Shown: positions 60,062-64,000 of the stretch, piece by piece | Position numbering within the stretch: the first letter of the stretch is position 1 | Layout of the letters: each line of letters begins with the position of its first letter | NCBI GenBank assembly: GCA_021769555.1 | Contig: JAETSR010000011.1 | Span: forward strand, 16,538 to 80,537 | Direction of reading: 5' to 3' | Source of the DNA: Clostridiaceae bacterium | Lineage (GTDB): Bacteria > Bacillota > Clostridia > Oscillospirales > Acutalibacteraceae | Length of the DNA stretch: 64,000 nt | The notes under the pieces: generated by a model | Told to the model about the DNA's origin: nothing | The model's input: only the letters and a program-made list of their open reading frames with translations | The model's database searches: none | Program-made: the position numbers and the translations under genes

Positions 60062-60090
60062 CAGGCATTAGCAGCCAGGAGGAGTATGAA

Positions 60091-60606
60091 TTGAGCAAAA
60101 AAGCAGTTAGAGCAACGGTTTTCGTCGCGGCGGTAATACTTATCGCAATAGACCAGGTTACGAAGTTTTGGGCGGAAGAGTTTTTGCGTGACGGCACGGG
60201 CGGGGCGTCTGTTACGGTGATACCCGGGCTTTTAAGCTTTGAATATCTGGAGAACGCGGCGGCGGCGATGGGGATGTTTGACGGCATGATATATCTTGTT
60301 ATGATAATGAGCGCGGCGGTGTCGGCAGCTATTATAGCGGGGGTATTTCTGTATAAGAATCACACCTGGGCCAGCTATACGTCCGCGGCGCTGCTTCTGG
60401 CCGGCGGCGTCGGCAACCTGATAGACCGCCTGACAAATGTAACTCCCGGCGGCGAGCGGGTGGTCGTTGATTTTATACACATAGAATTTTTTCCGTATAT
60501 ATTCAACTTTGCCGACTGCTGCGTGACAGTGGGCGCGGTGTTCCTGCTGCTTCACGCCTTCATACTTGCCCGGCGTGAAAAAATGCTTGACGAGCAGGCT
60601 GGCTAG
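60091..60606 (+). CDS. lspA: Lipoprotein signal peptidase (signal peptidase II)
   Basis: 171 residues. LspA removes signal peptides from prolipoproteins. Four membrane helices. Family motifs: DQVTKFWAEE, LSFEYLENAAAAMGM, GGVGNLIDRLTN with a catalytic Asp, and VDFIHIEFFPYIFNFADCCVTVG with the second catalytic Asp (FNFAD). The start is TTG 60091 with CCAGGAGGAG upstream. It directly precedes the RluA-type pseudouridine synthase gene (2 bp gap), a conserved pairing. Confidence 0.96.
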   Translation: MSKKAVRATVFVAAVILIAIDQVTKFWAEEFLRDGTGGASVTVIPGLLSFEYLENAAAAMGMFDGMIYLVMIMSAAVSAAIIAGVFLYKNHTWASYTSAALLLAGGVGNLIDRLTNVTPGGERVVVDFIHIEFFPYIFNFADCCVTVGAVFLLLHAFILARREKMLDEQAG

Positions 60607-60608
60607 AG

Positions 60609-61544
60609 ATGGGCGCTCAGAATATTTCATTTGCGGCAGACGACAGCTGTACCAGGCTTGACAAGCTTCTTGCCCTGCACCTTGAGGGCATGAGCCGCTC
60701 CGCTATCCAGAATCTTATCGCTGACGGACGCGTGACTGCAAACGGAAAGCCCCTGGCTAAAAGCGCTAAGCTCTCTGCGGGAGAGACTGTTACAGTTTGC
60801 CTGCCTGAGCCGGTGGCGCCGGATGTTCAGCCTGAGGACATTCCGCTGGACATAGTTTATGAAGACGCCGACCTGCTGATTGTCAACAAACCAAAGGGCA
60901 TGGTGGTGCACCCCGCCCCCGGAAACTATACCGGTACACTGGTAAATGCCCTGCTCTGCCATTGCGGAGAAAGCTTGTCAGGCATAAACGGGGTGCTCCG
61001 GCCGGGAATAGTGCACCGAATCGACAAGGATACCAGCGGGCTGCTTCTTGTGGCGAAGAATGATATGGCCCACCGGAGCCTTGCCGGGCAGATACAGGCC
61101 CACAGCCTGACGCGGGAGTACCGGGCGGTAGTTTACGGAAACCTAAAGGACGATGGGGGAACGGTAGACGCTCCCATAGGCCGTCATCCTGTTGAGCGGA
61201 AAAAGATGGCCGTGCTGCAAAACAGCCCAAGCGCCAGAAATGCGGTCACACATTATTTTGTTGAGGAACGGCTGGCGGGGTTCACATATCTTCGCCTACG
61301 CCTTGAAACAGGGCGCACCCATCAAATACGGGTGCATATGGCATACATCGGCCATCCGGTGGCAGGGGACCCGGTGTATGGCCCGAAAAAGGTCATTTCC
61401 CAGCTAAAGGGCCAGTGCCTGCACGCCGGGTTATTGGGATTTATCCACCCGAGGACCGGGGAATATATGGAGTTTTTCACAAGCCTTCCGGAATATTTCA
61501 GTAACTTTATGCAAAAATTGAGAATAAGGGAGCAGGAAATATGA
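60609..61544 (+). CDS. RluA-family 23S rRNA pseudouridine synthase
   Basis: 311 residues. An N-terminal S4 domain (about 14-70, RLDKLLALHLEGMSRSAIQNLIADGRV) and the RluA catalytic domain follow, with catalytic Asp in GIVHRIDKDTSGLLLVAKN (about residue 137) and LETGRTHQIRVHMAYIGHP. The RluD-type layout suggests modification of helix 69 of 23S rRNA, but the exact site is not certain. It overlaps the next small gene by 4 bp (ATGA). Confidence 0.95.
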   Translation: MGAQNISFAADDSCTRLDKLLALHLEGMSRSAIQNLIADGRVTANGKPLAKSAKLSAGETVTVCLPEPVAPDVQPEDIPLDIVYEDADLLIVNKPKGMVVHPAPGNYTGTLVNALLCHCGESLSGINGVLRPGIVHRIDKDTSGLLLVAKNDMAHRSLAGQIQAHSLTREYRAVVYGNLKDDGGTVDAPIGRHPVERKKMAVLQNSPSARNAVTHYFVEERLAGFTYLRLRLETGRTHQIRVHMAYIGHPVAGDPVYGPKKVISQLKGQCLHAGLLGFIHPRTGEYMEFFTSLPEYFSNFMQKLRIREQEI

Positions 61545-61933
61545 TTGAGATACTGCCAATGTCAGACCGCGAGCTGGAACGCTCGATTTTGCGCGATATA
61601 GAATGTGCAGGCCCTGAGGCGAGGGTTTTGGCTATGTGCGAACGGGGCGATACTCTTGGCACGGCTGCGGTTGAGTTGGACGGTGATGTTCTGCGGATTT
61701 TGCGCCTTACCGCTGAGGGATATGACTTTACAGAGGCTCCAAAGGGTGAGACGGTATTTATCCTTGACTCTCTTATGCGTTCTGCCGCTTCATATGGGGA
61801 AAATTTCGGCGCGAATCATATTGAGACAGCCTTCCCCGATTTTTTCGGCTTCTTTAAGTCCAGGGGCTTTGACAGCGATGATACCCATGCTTTTACCCCC
61901 ATGAGCACCATTGTTAGGTACGAGTTTCACTGA
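61541..61933 (+). CDS. Small acetyltransferase-like hypothetical protein
   Basis: 130 residues. The strand pattern VLAMCERGDTLGTAAVELDGDVLRILRLTAEG followed by VFILDSLMRSAASYGENFG and FFGFFKSRGFDSDD resembles a GNAT core in which the acetyl-CoA loop (Q/RxxGxG/A) is not recognisable, so it may be degenerate. The ATGA overlap with the pseudouridine synthase gene implies co-translation. A terminator follows 13 bp after the stop codon. Confidence 0.7.
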   Translation: MIEILPMSDRELERSILRDIECAGPEARVLAMCERGDTLGTAAVELDGDVLRILRLTAEGYDFTEAPKGETVFILDSLMRSAASYGENFGANHIETAFPDFFGFFKSRGFDSDDTHAFTPMSTIVRYEFH

Positions 61934-61946
61934 TATTCGACGAATA

Positions 61947-61980
61947 CCTGCGGCCCCGGCAAGCGGCCCGCGGGTTTTTT
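61947..61980 (+). terminator. Terminator of the miaB-to-lspA/RluA gene string
   Basis: CCTGCGG (61947-61953) pairs with CCGCGGG (61968-61974, one G-U) and is followed by TTTTTT (61975-61980). Confidence 0.85.
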
Positions 61981-62012
61981 CTTAAAAATCTATGAAATCT
62001 TTGAAAAATCAG

Positions 62013-62041
62013 TTGCAAGAGAGCCCGGGAAATGGTAAAAT
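62013..62041 (+). promoter_or_regulatory. Promoter of the yicC-remA-gmk operon
   Basis: TTGCAA (62013-62018), 17 bp, TAAAAT (62036-62041). The leader is about 70 nt. Confidence 0.75.
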
Positions 62042-62118
62042 TTCTTGGTTAGGGTTGTACCACTTGAAAACATACGGAAGAAAGCGGTGCGGCCGAAGGC
62101 ACCAAGGAGGCGTCGGAT

Positions 62119-62997
62119 ATGCTGAAAAGTATGACAGGCTATGGCAGAGGCGAGGGCACGGTAGGCACGCGCCATATCGTGTTCGAGATAAAGTCCGTGA
62201 ACCACAAATTCTTTGAGGTCGGCTCCCGGGTGTCCCGGGGATATATGTTCCTTGAGGACAGGCTCAAGACCTACCTTCATGACCGCATTGGCAGGGGCAA
62301 GCTGGATGTGTTCCTGCAGATTGAGAATCTGGGCGAGTCTGCCGTTGAAGTCGAGATAAACCACTCGCTGGCGGCAGGGTACTATAAGGCCTTCGCTGAA
62401 CTCCAGGAGAGGTACAATCTCCCGGACGGTCCAAGCTTGGCGCTGCTCAGCCGCTGCCCGGACGTCCTGACCATAAGCAAGGCGCCTGAGGACGAGGAGG
62501 CCGTATGGCGGGATGTGCTGGAAATTGCCGCCCCTACGGTGGAATCCTTCCTGCACATGCGTGAAACTGAGGGCGCAAGGCTAAAAGCCGACATAATGGG
62601 TAAGGCGGGGCATATTCTGTCGCTGGTGGAACAGATAGAGCAGCTCGCTCCCGGTACAGTAGCGGATTACCGCGAGCGGCTGAAGAATAAGATACAGGAG
62701 CTTCTGGACGACAGCAGATTTGATGAGCAGCGTGTGCTCACGGAGGTTGCGGTGTTTGCCGACAAGGTGGCCGTGGATGAGGAAACTGTCCGCTTGCGGA
62801 GCCACTTTGCCCAGATGGAGAAGCTGGTGGAGTCGGATGGCCCTGTGGGTAGGAAAATCGATTTCCTGGTCCAGGAGATGAACCGGGAGGCAAATACCAT
62901 CGGCTCGAAGTCTCAGAATACTGAGATAGCTTATCTGGTGGTTGAGATAAAGTCTGAAATCGAGAAAATACGCGAGCAGATACAGAATATTGAGTAA
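62119..62997 (+). CDS. yicC: YicC/YloC-family endoribonuclease
   Basis: 292 residues, full length. The N-terminal YicC_N domain starts [33 protein letters not shown]. The C-terminal DUF1732 domain contains [36 protein letters not shown] and the final block [21 protein letters not shown], which includes conserved acidic residues for Mn2+/Mg2+. Members are endoribonucleases that act on RNA in stationary-phase and sRNA control. AAGGAGGCGTC precedes the ATG. The order yicC-remA-gmk-rpoZ is the standard Firmicutes arrangement. Confidence 0.96.
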   Translation: MLKSMTGYGRGEGTVGTRHIVFEIKSVNHKFFEVGSRVSRGYMFLEDRLKTYLHDRIGRGKLDVFLQIENLGESAVEVEINHSLAAGYYKAFAELQERYNLPDGPSLALLSRCPDVLTISKAPEDEEAVWRDVLEIAAPTVESFLHMRETEGARLKADIMGKAGHILSLVEQIEQLAPGTVADYRERLKNKIQELLDDSRFDEQRVLTEVAVFADKVAVDEETVRLRSHFAQMEKLVESDGPVGRKIDFLVQEMNREANTIGSKSQNTEIAYLVVEIKSEIEKIREQIQNIE

Positions 62998-63017
62998 GAA
63001 TACAGAAGGGGGCTAGT

Positions 63018-63287
63018 ATGAAGCTGGTGAACATCGGGTTCGGGAACATGGTCTCGGCGTCGAAGGTCGTGGCCGTGGTGAGCAATGAGTCGGCCCCTAT
63101 AAAGCGAATGGTCCAGGAAGCAAAGGAGCGCGGCGCGGTCATTGACGCGACCTTTGGCAGGAAGACAAAGGCAGTCATAATCATGGACAGCGGCAGCGTT
63201 GTCCTGTCCGCTATAATGCCTGAGACAGTTGCCGGGCGCTTCAACGGACGCGAAGATACATCTGACGGAGGGGAAGAAGATGAGTAA
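63018..63287 (+). CDS. remA: RemA/DUF370 regulator
   Basis: 89 residues. [32 protein letters not shown] and the [29 protein letters not shown] block are hallmarks of RemA, a DNA-binding activator of matrix and osmoprotectant genes in Bacillus. A longer-than-usual acidic C-terminus (SDGGEEDE) overlaps the gmk start by 8 bp. AGAAGGGGG is upstream. Confidence 0.95.
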   Translation: MKLVNIGFGNMVSASKVVAVVSNESAPIKRMVQEAKERGAVIDATFGRKTKAVIIMDSGSVVLSAIMPETVAGRFNGREDTSDGGEEDE

Positions 63288-63894
63288 AGGTCTGCTGCTT
63301 GTGGTGTCCGCGCCCTCGGCCGGGGGCAAGGGGACCATACTGAAGGAGCTGTTCCGGCGTGACGATAATCTTCGCATGTCGGTATCTGCTACGACCCGCC
63401 AGCCCAGGGCTGGGGAGGAGCACGGAAAACACTACTATTTCATTGGCCGGGAGGAATTTCAAAAGCTGATAGACGGCGGAAAAATGCTTGAGTATGCGGA
63501 ATACGTGGGCAACCTGTACGGCACGCCAAGGGGTCCGGTAGACCAGTGGCTGGAGGAAGGCCATGACGTGGTGCTGGAGATAGAGGTGCAGGGCGGCGCG
63601 CAGATTAAAAAAATAGTGCCTGACTGTGTTTCGGTGTTCATCACGCCCCCCTCTCTGCAGGTGTTGGAAAAGCGCCTGCGCGGCCGGGGAACTGAGGAAG
63701 AGGAAACTATTCTAAAACGCCTTGCGGCCGCCAGACAGGAACTTACTCAGGCATGTAATTATGACTATGTGGTAGTCAACGACCGCCTGGAGGACGCCGT
63801 GGACGATATGCAGGCCATACTGCGCAGTGAAAAGCTGCGCTACGAGAGGAACCCCGGATTTGTAGAGGGATTATTGACCGCCGGGAAGGCATAG
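63280..63894 (+). CDS. gmk: Guanylate kinase
   Basis: 204 residues. It converts GMP to GDP. The P-loop reads [12 protein letters not shown], where most enzymes have GPSGxGKGT/ST; the Gly-Lys is retained so activity is expected. [19 protein letters not shown], the GMP-binding [17 protein letters not shown] and [15 protein letters not shown] are normal. ATG 63280 overlaps remA and has GAGGGGAAG upstream. Confidence 0.96.
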   Translation: MSKGLLLVVSAPSAGGKGTILKELFRRDDNLRMSVSATTRQPRAGEEHGKHYYFIGREEFQKLIDGGKMLEYAEYVGNLYGTPRGPVDQWLEEGHDVVLEIEVQGGAQIKKIVPDCVSVFITPPSLQVLEKRLRGRGTEEEETILKRLAAARQELTQACNYDYVVVNDRLEDAVDDMQAILRSEKLRYERNPGFVEGLLTAGKA

Positions 63895-63945
63895 CCTAAA
63901 GGGCGGCTGAATATAACCACTTAGAGAAAGGAAAGTGCTGCAAGT

Positions 63946-64000
63946 ATGTTAAAACCATCCGCAAATATTATTAAGACCCCGCATATGAATCAGTATTCTC
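63946..64000 (+). CDS. rpoZ: RNA polymerase omega subunit, 5' end
   Basis: Only 18 codons are in the window: MLKPSANIIKTPHMNQYS. The MLKPS start with a Y-S/T at about residue 17-18 and the position directly after gmk fit Clostridial RpoZ. GAGAAAGGAAAG lies about 10 nt before the ATG. The gene continues beyond the right edge. Confidence 0.72.
   Translation, partial: MLKPSANIIKTPHMNQYS

Overview
The window is about 64 kb of a moderately GC-rich chromosome (roughly 55-60% G+C by eye, with frequent ATA isoleucine and AGG arginine codons). It comes from an anaerobic member of the Clostridia, most likely an Oscillospirales/Ruminococcaceae-type gut bacterium. The evidence is the [FeFe]-hydrogenase maturation genes hydE, hydF and hydG with a TM1266 regulator, Firmicutes cell-division and housekeeping gene order (sepF-ylmH-divIVA; yicC-remA-gmk-rpoZ; miaB-ylbF family-mutS-mutL-miaA), an S-layer-homology surface protein, AGGAGG-type ribosome binding sites with many TTG/GTG starts, and TTGACA-17-TATAAT promoters. 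I found no insertion sequence, prophage, CRISPR array, rRNA or tRNA.

Layout. 1-3 kb: the 3' end of an S-layer protein, then an ECF sigma factor and its DUF4179 membrane partner. 3.1-8.3 kb (minus strand): a VTC domain-DUF4956-CotH kinase operon preceded by a response regulator/histidine kinase pair. 8.4-21.5 kb (plus): tgt, yajC, several membrane and hypothetical proteins, a structured leader RNA before a methyltransferase, CNNM/CBS and MATE transporters, an ABC exporter and hflX. 21.6-30.4 kb: a complete arginine operon argG-(Nudix)-argH-argC-argJ-(small membrane protein)-argB-argD-argF. 30.4-37.8 kb: an AI-2E/YtvI-type permease, a small HTH regulator, pncB, the RNase P RNA, proBAC on the minus strand and a methyltransferase. 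37.8-44.9 kb (minus): hydrogenase maturation genes, with three unrelated small-enzyme genes between hydE and hydG. 45.1-61.9 kb (plus): miaB through mutS, mutL and miaA to yggS, sepF, ylmH, divIVA, lspA and an RluA-type pseudouridine synthase. 62-64 kb: yicC-remA-gmk and the start of rpoZ.

The most noteworthy signals are regulatory. (1) A TTGACA-17-TATAAT promoter drives a ~190-nt leader that folds into a closed structure ending in a terminator, with a 10-bp competing antiterminator, directly before a SAM methyltransferase. It looks like an undescribed riboswitch or attenuator, or possibly a 6S-like RNA. (2) The ~140-nt leader of the hydrogenase-maturation operon holds two identical 9-nt repeats that can each pair with the same complementary strand. 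One pairing makes a terminator and the other prevents it. (3) The same CTAAR-N6-CTAAG tandem repeat lies exactly 10 nt upstream of the -10 boxes of both the two-component operon and the VTC-DUF4956-CotH operon, which ties the regulator to the polyphosphate-polymerase/kinase module. (4) A perfect ArgR box forms the core of the terminator hairpin immediately before the argG promoter. (5) A ParB-like/GNAT fusion gene carries a strong internal ribosome binding site and ATG exactly at its domain boundary.
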